Positions 35,111 to 43,876 of a stretch of DNA of 64,000 bases are shown piece by piece; positions within the stretch are counted from its first letter, which is position 1; each line of letters begins with the position of its first letter. The position numbers were made by a program, and so were the translations under genes. This DNA is from Actinacidiphila acididurans (GTDB taxonomy: Bacteria; Actinomycetota; Actinomycetes; Streptomycetales; Streptomycetaceae): positions 62,001 through 126,000 of the forward strand of contig NZ_JADKYB010000007.1 in assembly GCF_016918855.1 (NCBI RefSeq), written 5' to 3'. The notes under the pieces are model-generated. The model was given only the letters and a program-made list of their open reading frames with translations, did no database searches and was not told the origin of the DNA.

Positions 35111-36235
35111 ATGTCCGCTCGTACCGGACGCCGTAATCGCCGCAGCCGCCGCAATGGCCGCGGCCATGCCGCCGCCGTCGCGCTGACCACGGGAATCACC
35201 GCGGGCGCGGCACTGATGCTGACCGCCTGCGGCCCGGACGGCTCGCTCTCGAACGGGCAGGCGCCGTCCCCGTCCGCCACCGGCAGCGTCAAGGGTCAGG
35301 CGGGCCAGGGCGGGCAGCAGGGCGATCAGGGCAGCGCGGACGGCAAGGGCGGCAGTGGCGCCGGCGCCCAGGGGGCGAGCGCCCAGCCGGCCGGTTCCGC
35401 GGCGCCCGCGAAGCTCAACGGGACCGCGGGCACCGGCCTGACCATCAGCGACGGCACCCGCTACGTGGTGATGAACGGCACCCGGGTGGACTTCGGCACC
35501 GAGGTGCGCGATCTGGCCTGGGCGCCCGACGGCCACCGGGCGGTGTTCGTGGACGGCGACGGCGACCTGGTGACGGCCGCCCCCGACGGCAGCGACCGGG
35601 TGGTGCTGGCCCGCAACCCCGGCGGCCAGACCTGGTCGCACCCGACCTGGCGGCACCGCGACGCGGACCCGCAGAACGGCTTCCCGGCCGCCGACGACAT
35701 CTTCTTCGTGATCCGCGCGGGCGGCGTCTCGCGGCTCTACCAGATTCCCTCCGGCGCCCGCGACGGCCGGCCGACGCCATTGCCGCTGGCCGGCGAGCCG
35801 ACCGAGGGCATGGCCGAGCTGCCCCAGACCGGCAACGTCTGGCCGAGCGCGGGCGGCCGGTACGGGGAGTCGGTGTACGCCAACAGCGACACCGGCAAGG
35901 TGTACATCCGCGACGACTACCTGCGCCAGCAGGGCTCGGCGATCACCGAGGGCTCGGAGCCGGCCGCCGCGGACACCGGCAACGACATCGTCTTCGTCCG
36001 CTCGGTCGGCGGCCACGACCACCTGTTCCTGGAGCACAGCGCCGACAGCGGGCCGCAGTACACGGACCTGACGCCGGGCGCCACAACCGACTACACCGAG
36101 CCCGCGTTCGCGCCTGGCGGCCGTACGGTCGCGGCCCGCACGCCCGACGGCATCGTCACCCTCCCGGTGGACGGCTCGCACGCCCCGGTGAAGGTCTCCG
36201 GCTACGTGGGCCTGCCCGCCTACCGCACCTCCTGA
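35111..36235 (+). CDS. Beta-propeller lipoprotein
   Basis: 374 residues from ATG at 35111. The Arg-rich start (RTGRRNRRSRR) is followed by a hydrophobic stretch and lipobox LTAC with Cys40, so it is probably a Tat- or Sec-exported lipoprotein. A Gly/Gln/Ala linker (about 60-105) leads to WD40/TolB-like repeats: VRDLAWAPDGHRAVFVDGDG, DLVTAAPDGSDRVVL, and a final TEPAFAPGGRTVAARTPDG. Such domains usually mediate protein contacts. Its 3' end overlaps the convergent gene at 36220 by 16 bases. Confidence 0.8.
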   Translation: MSARTGRRNRRSRRNGRGHAAAVALTTGITAGAALMLTACGPDGSLSNGQAPSPSATGSVKGQAGQGGQQGDQGSADGKGGSGAGAQGASAQPAGSAAPAKLNGTAGTGLTISDGTRYVVMNGTRVDFGTEVRDLAWAPDGHRAVFVDGDGDLVTAAPDGSDRVVLARNPGGQTWSHPTWRHRDADPQNGFPAADDIFFVIRAGGVSRLYQIPSGARDGRPTPLPLAGEPTEGMAELPQTGNVWPSAGGRYGESVYANSDTGKVYIRDDYLRQQGSAITEGSEPAAADTGNDIVFVRSVGGHDHLFLEHSADSGPQYTDLTPGATTDYTEPAFAPGGRTVAARTPDGIVTLPVDGSHAPVKVSGYVGLPAYRTS

Positions 36236-36810
36236 GCGGCCAGTTCGCGGCGCAGTTCGGGCAGGTGCGTGTCGGCCGACTCGTGCGGCAGGAACTCCAC
36301 CACGTCCAGGAAGCGGAACAGCACCCGGTCCGGGGTGACCGCGAACTCGTAGTCCGCGAACCCGACCACCGCCCCGGTCGCGCCGCGCGCCGCGCCCCGG
36401 ACGACGTGCGCCGTCAGGGCGTCGTCCGGGGTCTGCGCGGCCAGCCCGCGCCGCCCGCCCGGCCGGGCCAGGTAGGGGCAGACCATCGAGGCGTAGAGCA
36501 TGCAGGCGCGGTGCCCCGGGCCCTCCAGGGTCGGCGCCATGTTGCGGTACGGGCGCCCCGCCGCGAGGGCGTCGGCGATCGCCGCGGTTTCCGTGCCGCC
36601 CACCACCCGCCACACCGGGCCGCGCGGCATCAAGGTGCCGCACACCGAGCAGAGGCGGCCCTGGGCGCATTCGGCGCTGCGGCCGTAGTCGGTGAGCGCG
36701 AAGCGCGGCCCGTCGTCCTCCCACGGGGTGATCGCCGGGACCGGGTAGCCGCGCGGGTCGTGGGGTCTGGCGTCCACGGCGGCGGGTTTGGGCACCGCGT
36801 CAAACCGCAT
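36220..36810 (-). CDS. Hypothetical protein with Cys-rich motif
   Basis: 196 residues from ATG at 36810. It contains RLCSVCGTLMPRGPVWRVVG, a CxxC pair that may form a metal site, and later GHRACMLYASMVCPYLARPG with three cysteines. The Cys spacing suggests a structural zinc or iron site, but no family is recognised. Its start overlaps the stop of the upstream DUF1992 gene by 11 bases, so they are likely co-transcribed. Its 3' end overlaps the convergent lipoprotein gene, an arrangement that could allow antisense interference. Confidence 0.72.
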   Translation of the reverse strand: MRFDAVPKPAAVDARPHDPRGYPVPAITPWEDDGPRFALTDYGRSAECAQGRLCSVCGTLMPRGPVWRVVGGTETAAIADALAAGRPYRNMAPTLEGPGHRACMLYASMVCPYLARPGGRRGLAAQTPDDALTAHVVRGAARGATGAVVGFADYEFAVTPDRVLFRFLDVVEFLPHESADTHLPELRRELAAQEVR

Positions 36811-37309
36811 GGCCACCGTCCTCGCCGCCGCCTTGTGTCCGGCCACCGTCCTGGTCACCTTGTGCCTGGTTCGAGTCCCGGCCGTCCCCGTCGCCCTGCG
36901 CCCGGTTCCGGTCCTCCCGCTCCTCCCGCCACCGGACGACGATCCGCTCGACGTCGAAGGGCTTCAGGTTCAGCAGCGGGCCCGGGGGCGGGCGGCGCAG
37001 GGCGGCCTCGATCTTCTCGTTGATCTCCGCCAGGATCTCCCGGACCCGGCGCTCGGAGCGGGCCTCGGCCACCGCAGCCATCGCGTCCTCGGCCTCCTTG
37101 CGCAGCCGCAGCGCCGGCGGCAGGTACGCCAGGCCCTCGCTCCGCATCTTCCCGCGGATCCACCACATCTCGTCGTACGGCTCGTCCAGCGACGGCAGCG
37201 GCTTGCCGGCGCCCGCCAGCGAGGCGAACTCGCCGCGCGCCTCCGCCTCACGGATCTGCTTGTCCACCCACGACTCGAAGGGGACGCCGGGCGGCTTGCG
37301 TTCGGTCAT
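36800..37309 (-). CDS. DUF1992 (DnaJ-homologue subfamily C member 28-like) protein
   Basis: 169 residues from ATG at 37309, with AGGAG upstream. PFESWVDKQIREAEARGEFA, GKPLPSLDEPYDEMWWIRGK and LPPALRLRKEAED are the hallmarks of the DUF1992 domain found alone in bacteria and with a J domain in eukaryotes. The ~30 C-terminal residues are Gln/Gly/Asp-rich and disordered. Function unknown. Confidence 0.85.
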   Translation of the reverse strand: MTERKPPGVPFESWVDKQIREAEARGEFASLAGAGKPLPSLDEPYDEMWWIRGKMRSEGLAYLPPALRLRKEAEDAMAAVAEARSERRVREILAEINEKIEAALRRPPPGPLLNLKPFDVERIVVRWREEREDRNRAQGDGDGRDSNQAQGDQDGGRTQGGGEDGGHAV

Positions 37310-37550
37310 GGCTCACTCCTCGGCTGGGCGGTCCGTGCCGCGAGGTCGCTACGCCTTCGAGGTTACTGGGCCGGGGCGCGCGCCCTTCCGCCGCGATCGC
37401 CTTCTCACCGCGATCGCCTGCGCCGGGCATCGTGAGCTTGCACCTGCCCCAGGCGTTACCGGGGTGTTGATGCGCTTATGCCGTTTTCACCTCTCCCGCA
37501 TCCGGGCGCCACTGCTGCGCCTGGACAAGGCGGGCCGGTAGGCTTTCCGT

Positions 37551-37847
37551 GTGATCTTCAAGCGCATCGGAAACGGGCGGCCGTACCCGGACCACGGCCG
37601 GGTCAGCACGCGCGAGTGGGCGGATGTCGCGCCCCGTCCCGTGCGGCTGGACCAGTTGGTGACCACCAAGGGACAGCTCGACCTGGAGACACTGCTGGCC
37701 GAGGACTCCACCTTCTATGGCGACCTGTTCGCGCATGTCGTCAAATGGCAGGGTGACCTCTATCTGGAAGACGGCCTCCACCGGGCCGTGCGGGCGGCGC
37801 TACAGCAGCGCCAAGTGCTGCACGCTCGGGTCCTGGAGATGGACTGA
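37551..37847 (+). CDS. Conserved actinobacterial protein (ParB/VapB-like annotation uncertain)
   Basis: 98 residues from GTG at 37551. MIFKRIGNGRPYPDHGRV, DVAPRPVRLDQLVTTKGQLD and GDLYLEDGLHRAVRAALQQR form a highly conserved actinobacterial pattern. The DGLHR element recalls the DGHHR of ParB/Srx folds. Automated pipelines sometimes call such proteins VapB antitoxins, but no PIN-domain toxin is adjacent, so that label is not supported here. It lies 21 bases upstream of the LytR-C gene on the same strand, so they are probably one operon. Confidence 0.75.
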   Translation: MIFKRIGNGRPYPDHGRVSTREWADVAPRPVRLDQLVTTKGQLDLETLLAEDSTFYGDLFAHVVKWQGDLYLEDGLHRAVRAALQQRQVLHARVLEMD

Positions 37848-37868
37848 CAATCCGCTTACGCTGCGCTC

Positions 37869-38546
37869 ATGAGCATGCTGACCCCCTCCGGGATGGGTGG
37901 GAAGTACCGGATCACAGGGAACGCGTATCCCCGGATGCGCAGACCCCGGCGGCGCGGCCGCGTGGTGGCCGTTGTGGTCGCCTCGGTCGTGGTGCTCGGC
38001 CTGTTCGGCTGGGGCTCGCTGCAGCTCTACCACGTCTTCAAGGGCGACAACGGCAGCAAGTCCTCCGCGCAGGCAGGACCGCAGAGCCGTACGACCTGCA
38101 AGCCCGCGCCCACTCCTACGCACACCGGTAAGCCGGCGCCACTGCCGCAACCGGCCGGGGTGACGCTGAACGTGTTCAACGCGACCCCGCGGGGCGGGCT
38201 GGCGAAGAACACCGCCGACGAACTGGTCCGACGCGGCTTCAAGGTGTCGGCCTTCGGCAACGCGCCCGGCACCTACGACAAGAAGGTCACACAGTCGGCG
38301 GTGCTGGTCGCCGGGCCGGCCGGGGAGGCCGCGGCCCGCGAGGCGAGCACCCAGGTGGCCGGTTCCACCGTGACGATCGACCCGCACCGCAAGGGCACGT
38401 CGGTCGACCTGATGATCGGCAACGGTTTCAAGTCGCTGGCCACGCTGTCGGACGCCGCCAAGGCGCGGGTGGTCGCGGCGAACCCGCCGCCGCCGAAGCC
38501 GGTGTGCACGACGGTGAGCGCGTCGCCGTCGCCGTCGAAGAAGTAG
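37869..38546 (+). CDS. LytR C-terminal domain membrane protein
   Basis: 225 residues from ATG at 37869. A basic N-terminus (PRRRGR) precedes a single helix (VVAVVVASVVVLGLFGW), a Pro/Thr/Lys linker, and a LytR_C domain starting VTLNVFNATPRGGLAKNTAD and ending near GNGFKSL. The domain faces outward and is found attached to, or separate from, LCP wall-polymer ligases. The tail is Pro/Ser/Lys-rich. It is likely involved in cell-wall polymer attachment; this is inference from the domain. Confidence 0.85.
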   Translation: MSMLTPSGMGGKYRITGNAYPRMRRPRRRGRVVAVVVASVVVLGLFGWGSLQLYHVFKGDNGSKSSAQAGPQSRTTCKPAPTPTHTGKPAPLPQPAGVTLNVFNATPRGGLAKNTADELVRRGFKVSAFGNAPGTYDKKVTQSAVLVAGPAGEAAAREASTQVAGSTVTIDPHRKGTSVDLMIGNGFKSLATLSDAAKARVVAANPPPPKPVCTTVSASPSPSKK

Positions 38547-38571
38547 CCCCACCCGCCGGGCGCCTGACGCC

Positions 38572-38605
38572 ACGACCGGGCGCCCGTCACCAGGCGCCCG
38601 GTCGT
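38572..38605. terminator. Perfect 13-bp hairpin between LytR-C gene and upp
   Basis: ACGACCGGGCGCC at 38572-38584 pairs exactly with 38593-38605, loop eight bases. It separates the convergent LytR-C and upp genes. Confidence 0.75.
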
Positions 38606-38688
38606 CATGTCCGGCGGGGCGCAGCCCCTCGTCATGTCCGGCGGCCCGGCGGCACCCTGACGCGTACCGCCTGTGTGCCCTGCGACGC

Positions 38689-39324
38689 CTAGCTGACCGT
38701 GCCGTAGAGGCGGTCGCCCGCGTCGCCGAGGCCCGGGACGATGAAGCCGTTCTCGTTGAGGCGTTCGTCCACGGCGCCGGTGACGACCGTGACGGGCTGG
38801 CCGCTCAGCTCGCGCTCCATGGCCTTGACGCCCTCGGGGGCGGCGAGCAGGCACAGGGCGGTGACGTCGTCGGCGCCGCGTTCTATGAGCAGGCGGATGG
38901 CGGCGATCAGGGTGCCGCCGGTGGCCAGCATCGGGTCGACCACGTACACCTGGCGGCCGGACAGGTCCTCGGGCATCCGGGTGGCATACGTGCGCGCCTC
39001 CAGGGTCTGCTCGTCGCGGACCATGCCGAGGAAGCCGACCTCGGCGGTGGGCAGCAGCCGCACCATGCCGTCGAGCATGCCCAGGCCGGCGCGCAGGATC
39101 GGCACCACCAGCGGGCGCGGGTGGGACAGGCGTACGCCCGTGGTGGCGGCGACCGGGGTGCGGATGTCGACCTGCTCGGTGCGCACGTCCCGGGTCGCCT
39201 CGTACGCGAGCAGGGTGACCAGCTCGTCGGCGAGCCGCCGGAAGGTGGGCGAGTCGGTGCGCTCGTCGCGCAGGGTGGTGAGCTTGTGCGCGACCAGCGG
39301 GTGGTCGACAACGTGGAGACGCAT
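38689..39324 (-). CDS. upp: Uracil phosphoribosyltransferase
   Basis: 211 residues from ATG at 39324, the usual length. [20 protein letters not shown] is the family start; [10 protein letters not shown] binds PRPP, and [14 protein letters not shown] is the PRPP loop with the paired acidic residue. The uracil-binding [16 protein letters not shown] closes the protein. It converts uracil and PRPP to UMP in pyrimidine salvage. The synteny with tadA and the sigma-factor pair is that of the Streptomyces core chromosome. Confidence 0.96.
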   Translation of the reverse strand: MRLHVVDHPLVAHKLTTLRDERTDSPTFRRLADELVTLLAYEATRDVRTEQVDIRTPVAATTGVRLSHPRPLVVPILRAGLGMLDGMVRLLPTAEVGFLGMVRDEQTLEARTYATRMPEDLSGRQVYVVDPMLATGGTLIAAIRLLIERGADDVTALCLLAAPEGVKAMERELSGQPVTVVTGAVDERLNENGFIVPGLGDAGDRLYGTVS

Positions 39325-39798
39325 GGGGACGACTGTAACGGGCACCTGCCGCGACGCGCCCGGGTGCGCCTGCCCGCCGCAATCTGTGCCCGCCACGACG
39401 CAAACCCCCCGTTCGGGGGAAGATGCCGGGATTGGGCCGGTGCGCCCGACGGGTGAAACGCGGCGGGCGGAGGGCCGTTCAGGTGTGATGCCTGTCGCAT
39501 TTTGCCGCGCGGCGCGCAGGGAACGCAGGGTGACCGCGCCGGGGGCTGAGGTGATCGTTCGGCCCGCGGCGGGGTCCGACAACCCCTCGCACCGGCCATT
39601 TCAAGATCGCTCAGGGGGCCGGCCGGCCGTCGCCCTGTCGGCGAAAGTGACGAAGACCTGGCACGTCGGGGTGTCGAAGACCCTTCGCAACGCCCCGGTT
39701 TCTGCCACGATGCCGAGTGGGTGGGACCATCATGAGGCCATCATGAAACCAACGGCCCTACCCGGTCCGGACGGCCTGAACCCTGTGGGAGAGTCACG
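39325..39798. other. Intergenic region between upp and the tadA pair
   Basis: 474 bases in which I see no gene. A short direct repeat (CCATCATGA twice, around 39727-39745) and a purine-rich stretch precede the GTG start at 39799. It must hold both divergent promoters. Confidence 0.45.
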
Positions 39799-40341
39799 GT
39801 GTACTTCGCCGCACTGCTCGCGCGCACCGAGGACGGTTGGCAAGCGAGCGAACCCGATCTCGACGATGTGGAAACCCTCGCCGATCTGAGCGATCTGGCC
39901 CGCGAAGCCGGCGACGAGGAGGAAACGGTTCTGGTCTTCATCGAACAGGAGGACGCCTGGTTCGGCGTCATCCGTGTCGACGGTGAAGAGGACCCCAGGA
40001 TCTATGTGTCCGACGCGGCCGCCGCCGCCCGCAGCTCGTACGGGGAGATCCTGCTCACCGACGAGGTGCTGGGCCGCGACCCGCAGGACCTGGACCGGCT
40101 GGTCGACCTCGACGGCACCGAGGACGGCGACAGCGAGGACGAAGAAGAGGAAGGGGTCGCCGGCCCCTCCGAGGACCATGTGCCGACCGGTCCGCTGGGG
40201 GACACGGACCTGCTGGTCGACCTGGGAATGAGCGGCAAGGAGCTGCTCGCGCTCAGCGGCGACGGGGCGCTGACCGGCGAGGCGCTCGGCGAGATCGCCG
40301 ACGCACTCGGCGCCTCGGACGTGCTGGAGGCGGTCCGCTGA
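39799..40341 (+). CDS. tRNA adenosine deaminase-associated protein
   Basis: 180 residues from GTG at 39799. MYFAALLARTEDGWQASEPD, DDVETLADLSDLAREA and RSSYGEILLTDEVLGRDP match the actinobacterial protein family always found just upstream of tadA. The middle is a strongly acidic linker (about 112-125), and the C-terminus has MSGKELLALSGDGALTGEALG. Its biochemical role is not known to me; a partner or regulator of TadA is inferred from linkage. It ends two bases before the TTG start of tadA. Confidence 0.85.
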   Translation: MYFAALLARTEDGWQASEPDLDDVETLADLSDLAREAGDEEETVLVFIEQEDAWFGVIRVDGEEDPRIYVSDAAAAARSSYGEILLTDEVLGRDPQDLDRLVDLDGTEDGDSEDEEEEGVAGPSEDHVPTGPLGDTDLLVDLGMSGKELLALSGDGALTGEALGEIADALGASDVLEAVR

Positions 40342-40343
40342 CC

Positions 40344-40892
40344 TTGCCCCCGCCCCCGGCGGGGAACCCTGCCACGGGCTCCTCCGCGGGGGACCCCGTC
40401 CGTGACCCCTGGGTCTCCGCCATGCGCCTGGCGCTGGCGGAGGCGGAACACGCCACGCTCACCGGTGACGTGCCGGTGGGCGCGGTCGTGCTGGGCCCCG
40501 ACGGCGAGGTGCTGGCGCGGGCGCACAACGAGCGGGAGGCCGGCGGCGACCCGACCGCCCATGCGGAGGTCCTGGCCGTCCGGCGCGCGGCGGAGGCGCT
40601 GCGCGCGGGCGCAAAGCCCGACGGGGACGACCGGGGGGCCGGCTGGCAGCTCACCGGCTGCACGCTGGTCGTCACCCTGGAGCCGTGCACGATGTGCGCG
40701 GGCGCGATCGTGCTGTCCCGCCTGGACCGCCTCGTCTACGGCGCCCGCGACCCCAAGGCCGGCGCCGCGGGCTCCCAGTGGGACCTGGTCCGCGACCGCC
40801 GGCTCAACCATCGTCCCGAGGTCATCGGCGGCGTCCTGGACACCGCGGCCTCGGCCCTCCTGACCCGTTTCTTCCGCCCACCGCGTTACTGA
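40344..40892 (+). CDS. tadA: tRNA-specific adenosine deaminase TadA
   Basis: 182 residues from TTG at 40344; the ATG at 40422 would remove 26 mostly Pro/Ala residues and also fits the family start MRLALAEAE. Zinc and catalytic motifs are intact: TAHAEVLAV (His, Glu) and EPCTMCAGAIV (two Cys). It deaminates the wobble adenosine of tRNA-Arg(ACG) to inosine. It is transcribed with its associated protein, 39 bases before tRNA-Ser. Confidence 0.95.
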   Translation: MPPPPAGNPATGSSAGDPVRDPWVSAMRLALAEAEHATLTGDVPVGAVVLGPDGEVLARAHNEREAGGDPTAHAEVLAVRRAAEALRAGAKPDGDDRGAGWQLTGCTLVVTLEPCTMCAGAIVLSRLDRLVYGARDPKAGAAGSQWDLVRDRRLNHRPEVIGGVLDTAASALLTRFFRPPRY

Positions 40893-40930
40893 TTTCTGAC
40901 CGGCGCCTCCCATGGGCTAGCATCAGTCTC

Positions 40931-41017
40931 GGTAGCGTGTCCGAGCGGCCTAAGGAGCACGCCTCGAAAGCGTGTGAGGGGGCAACTCCTCCGTGGGTTC
41001 AAATCCCACCGCTACCG
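40931..41017 (+). tRNA. tRNA-Ser (anticodon CGA)
   Basis: An 87-base cloverleaf. The acceptor stem GGTAGCG pairs with CGCTACC, discriminator G. The anticodon stem CACGC/GCGTG encloses CTCGAAA, giving anticodon CGA. There is a long variable arm (GTGAGGGGGCAACTCCTC) typical of class II tRNA-Ser, and the T arm GTGGGTTCAAATCCCAC. CCA is not encoded. Confidence 0.96.
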
Positions 41018-41029
41018 CTCTCAGCAGGA

Positions 41030-41069
41030 CGGACGGCCCGCCTCTCGACACCGAGGGGCGGGCCGTCCG
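41030..41069 (+). terminator. 18-bp hairpin after tRNA-Ser
   Basis: CGGACGGCCCGCCTCTCG (41030-41047) pairs with the inverse at 41052-41069, with one T-G pair and an ACAC tetraloop. It starts 13 bases after the tRNA. No T run follows. Confidence 0.8.
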
Positions 41070-41333
41070 CGTACCCGGGCCGGTGCCGCCCTCGAGCGCC
41101 CGTACGGGTGCCCCGCTCAGGCGCCCGTACGCCGCCACCGCGCCCCCGACAGCGCCCGCCTGATCCCGTGTCACCCGGCCTCCTCCCTTCACCCCGGGAC
41201 GTGGAGCGAGGCAGTAGGGATATCGGATGATGGGAGTGGCGGGCGGATGGTTGGGCTGTCCGGTGGATAGACTGCCCGGACTGCACAGTTGTACCGCCGG
41301 CGCGGGATCGCGGCTGGGGAGGGCAGGGCAGGC

Positions 41334-41498
41334 ATGGCACAGGCGAGGAAGATAGCCACATATGTGCTGGTGATCTTCGTGCTCTACACGATCATCGACC
41401 AGCCCGCCCGGGCCGCCGATCTCGTACAGGTGGGATTCGTGGGGATTTCGAACGCCGCCAAGAGCATCGGCCAGTTCATGCACGACCTCGTCAACTGA
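41334..41498 (+). CDS. Small single-pass membrane protein
   Basis: 54 residues from ATG at 41334, with GGGGAGGG upstream. MAQARKIATYVLVIFVLYTI forms one helix, followed by DQPARAADLVQVGFVGISNA and a hydrophilic end. It fits the many short conserved streptomycete membrane proteins of unknown role. It lies between tRNA-Ser and the first sigma-factor gene. Confidence 0.7.
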   Translation: MAQARKIATYVLVIFVLYTIIDQPARAADLVQVGFVGISNAAKSIGQFMHDLVN

Positions 41499-41689
41499 GA
41501 GCGGCTCCGTCGCAGCGTCCCTCCACCCGGATCCGAGGCCGGTCCCGGGCCTTCCGCGCACACCTCCACAACCCTTGTCCGTACGCCCGTTCGTACAACA
41601 CGGCAATATGCGGTGCTTGCACACAGGACGCATGAATTGTGATGCTATGACCGCTTTTGCCGGATGAGTGGACCGATGAGGGGTGTGGT

Positions 41690-42553
41690 GTGCCGGTGTC
41701 GGCCCGTACGGCGTCGACGTCGACGGCGGAGTCGACCTCGACCACGCCGCCGTCAACGTATCCCCGCGGCAGGACGCGGACGCCCAGCACCAACGCGGCC
41801 GACGCGCGGGCGCTCACCCAGGTGCTGTTCGAGCAGATCAGCGGGCTGGAGCCGGGCACGCCGGAGCACGCGCGGGTGCGGGCCGCGCTCATCGAGGTGA
41901 ACCTGCCGCTGGTGCGCTACGCGGCCGCCCGCTTCCGCAGCCGCAACGAGCCGATGGAGGACGTGGTCCAGGTCGGCACAATTGGCTTGATCAATGCCAT
42001 CGACCGGTTCGACCCGGAGCGCGGGGTGCAGTTCCCGACCTTCGCCATGCCCACCGTGGTCGGGGAGATCAAACGTTACTTCAGGGACAACGTCCGCACC
42101 GTCCACGTACCCCGCCGGCTGCACGAGCTGTGGGTCCAGGTCAGCGGCGCCATCGAGGACCTGACGGTGCTGCACGGCCGCTCGCCCACCACCGCCGAGA
42201 TCGCCGACCGGCTGAAGCTCTCCGAGGAGGAGGTGCTCGCCTGCCTGGAGGCCGGCCGCGCCTATCACGCCACCTCGCTGGAGGCCGCCCAGGAGGGCGA
42301 CGGCGCGCCCGGCCTGCTGGACCGGCTCGGTTACGAGGATCCGGCCCTGTCCGGCGTCGAGCACCGCGACCTCGTACGTCACCTTCTGGTCCAACTCCCC
42401 GAGCGGGAGCGGCGGATCCTGCTGCTGCGCTACTTCGCCAATCTGACCCAGTCCCAGATCAGCGCTGAGCTGGGCGTTTCCCAGATGCACGTGTCCCGGC
42501 TGCTGTCCCGCAGCTTCGCCCGGCTGAGGTCCGCAAACCAGCTCGAAGCGTAA
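41690..42553 (+). CDS. sigF: SigB/SigF-family RNA polymerase sigma factor (probable SigF)
   Basis: 287 residues from GTG at 41690, with GAGGGG six bases upstream; a TTG at 41657 is possible. The Ser/Thr-rich N-terminal tail precedes region 2 ([28 protein letters not shown]-like core [20 protein letters not shown]), region 3 ([18 protein letters not shown]) and region 4 ([29 protein letters not shown]). Its position beside tadA and a second paralogue, and the [16 protein letters not shown] stretch, match S. coelicolor SigF, the late-sporulation sigma factor. No anti-sigma gene is adjacent. Confidence 0.85.
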   Translation: MPVSARTASTSTAESTSTTPPSTYPRGRTRTPSTNAADARALTQVLFEQISGLEPGTPEHARVRAALIEVNLPLVRYAAARFRSRNEPMEDVVQVGTIGLINAIDRFDPERGVQFPTFAMPTVVGEIKRYFRDNVRTVHVPRRLHELWVQVSGAIEDLTVLHGRSPTTAEIADRLKLSEEEVLACLEAGRAYHATSLEAAQEGDGAPGLLDRLGYEDPALSGVEHRDLVRHLLVQLPERERRILLLRYFANLTQSQISAELGVSQMHVSRLLSRSFARLRSANQLEA

Positions 42554-42720
42554 CCCAGCGGGATCAAGCCACCTGCACAGATATGTCGACATGGCGCTAC
42601 AGCGTGTTGCCGACATGTGACATTCTGCGGATACAGCGTTTGTCGCGAGCGAGTGTCCGGTATTCCAGAGGTGGAACAACCGTCGCCCGCGACACCCGTC
42701 CGCGACCTCAAGGGGGTGGC

Positions 42721-43581
42721 ATGTCCGTACAGGTGGGCAGTCCCAAGGTGCAGAGCAAGCCGGACGCCGACGGCGAGGCCGACTCAGCCGCAGCGCACGA
42801 CGCTCTGCACAGCGAGGCCATCGACACCCGTACGCTGTCCCGTTCGCTGTTCCTGCGCCTGGCGGAACTGCCGGTGGACAGCCCGGAACGCACCTACGTC
42901 CGCGACACGCTGATCGAGCTGAACCTGCCCCTCGTGCGGTACGCCGCCGCTCGCTTCCGCAGCCGCAACGAACCCATGGAGGACATCGTCCAGGTCGGCA
43001 CCATCGGCCTGATCAAGGCGATCGACCGGTTCGACTGCGAGCGCGGGGTGGAGTTCCCGACCTTCGCGATGCCCACCATCGTCGGCGAGGTCAAGCGGTT
43101 CTTCCGGGACACGAGCTGGTCGGTACGGGTCCCGCGGCGGCTCCAGGAGCTGCGGCTGGCGCTCACCAAGGCCAGCGACGAGCTCTCCCAGCAGCTCGAC
43201 CGCTCGCCCACCGTGGCCGAACTCGCCGCGTGCCTGGGCGTCTCCGAGGAGGACGTGGTCGACGGACTCGCGGTCGGCAACGCGTACACCGCGAGCTCGC
43301 TGGACTCCCCGCCGCCCGAGGACGACGGCGGCGAGGGCACGCTGGCCGACCGGCTCGGCTACGAGGACCAGGCGCTGGAGGGCGTGGAGTACCGCGAGTC
43401 CCTCAAGCCGCTGCTGGCCCAACTGCCGCCGCGCGAGCGCCAGATCATCATGCTGCGGTTCTTCGCCAACATGACGCAGTCGCAGATCGGCGAGGAGGTC
43501 GGCATCTCGCAGATGCACGTCTCCCGGCTGCTCACCCGCACGCTGGCGCAGCTGCGGGAAGGACTGACCGCAGAGGTCTGA
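42721..43581 (+). CDS. sigN: SigB-family RNA polymerase sigma factor (probable SigN)
   Basis: 286 residues from ATG at 42721, with AAGGGGG upstream. Regions 2, 3 and 4 are present: [54 protein letters not shown] and [19 protein letters not shown]. It is a clear paralogue of the preceding gene but diverges in region 3 and in an acidic loop (PPPEDDGGEG). Its position immediately after the SigF-like gene is that of sigN in S. coelicolor. The 167-base gap allows its own promoter. Confidence 0.82.
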   Translation: MSVQVGSPKVQSKPDADGEADSAAAHDALHSEAIDTRTLSRSLFLRLAELPVDSPERTYVRDTLIELNLPLVRYAAARFRSRNEPMEDIVQVGTIGLIKAIDRFDCERGVEFPTFAMPTIVGEVKRFFRDTSWSVRVPRRLQELRLALTKASDELSQQLDRSPTVAELAACLGVSEEDVVDGLAVGNAYTASSLDSPPPEDDGGEGTLADRLGYEDQALEGVEYRESLKPLLAQLPPRERQIIMLRFFANMTQSQIGEEVGISQMHVSRLLTRTLAQLREGLTAEV

Positions 43582-43618
43582 GGACGACGGGACGGAGTGG
43601 CCGCCGGAGCCGGTGGGC

Positions 43619-43816
43619 TCAGCGCATCGCCAGCGCGACCACTCCGATGATCACGACCAGCGCGACGACCACGCCGATGATCAGACCGGCCCGGCTGCGG
43701 CCTGCCGCCTGCTGCGTCTGAGCGGGCGCCGGGCGCTCGTCGACGAAGGCCCGGAACATCTGGGTGCTGCCCGCCGGGTCGTAGTTGTTCTCGGGGTTGG
43801 GCGTAGGGTTCGACAT
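43619..43816 (-). CDS. Small C-terminally anchored membrane protein
   Basis: 65 residues from ATG at 43816. A Pro/Asn-rich start (MSNPTPNPENNYDPAGSTQM) and a disordered middle lead to one helix (AGLIIGVVVALVVIIGVVAL) ending AMR. It is convergent with the second sigma-factor gene (37-base gap) and divergent from the aldo/keto reductase. Function unknown. Confidence 0.72.
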   Translation of the reverse strand: MSNPTPNPENNYDPAGSTQMFRAFVDERPAPAQTQQAAGRSRAGLIIGVVVALVVIIGVVALAMR

Positions 43817-43876
43817 GCCGCCAGACCCTAGCGTGTCGGCGGAATAGCGTGCACCCCCCACCGGTTGCCGTTCCAT

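Noticed and set aside
37551..37847. Toxin-antitoxin system
   Set aside because: The protein is sometimes labelled VapB-like, but no toxin gene is adjacent and the downstream gene is a LytR-C membrane protein.
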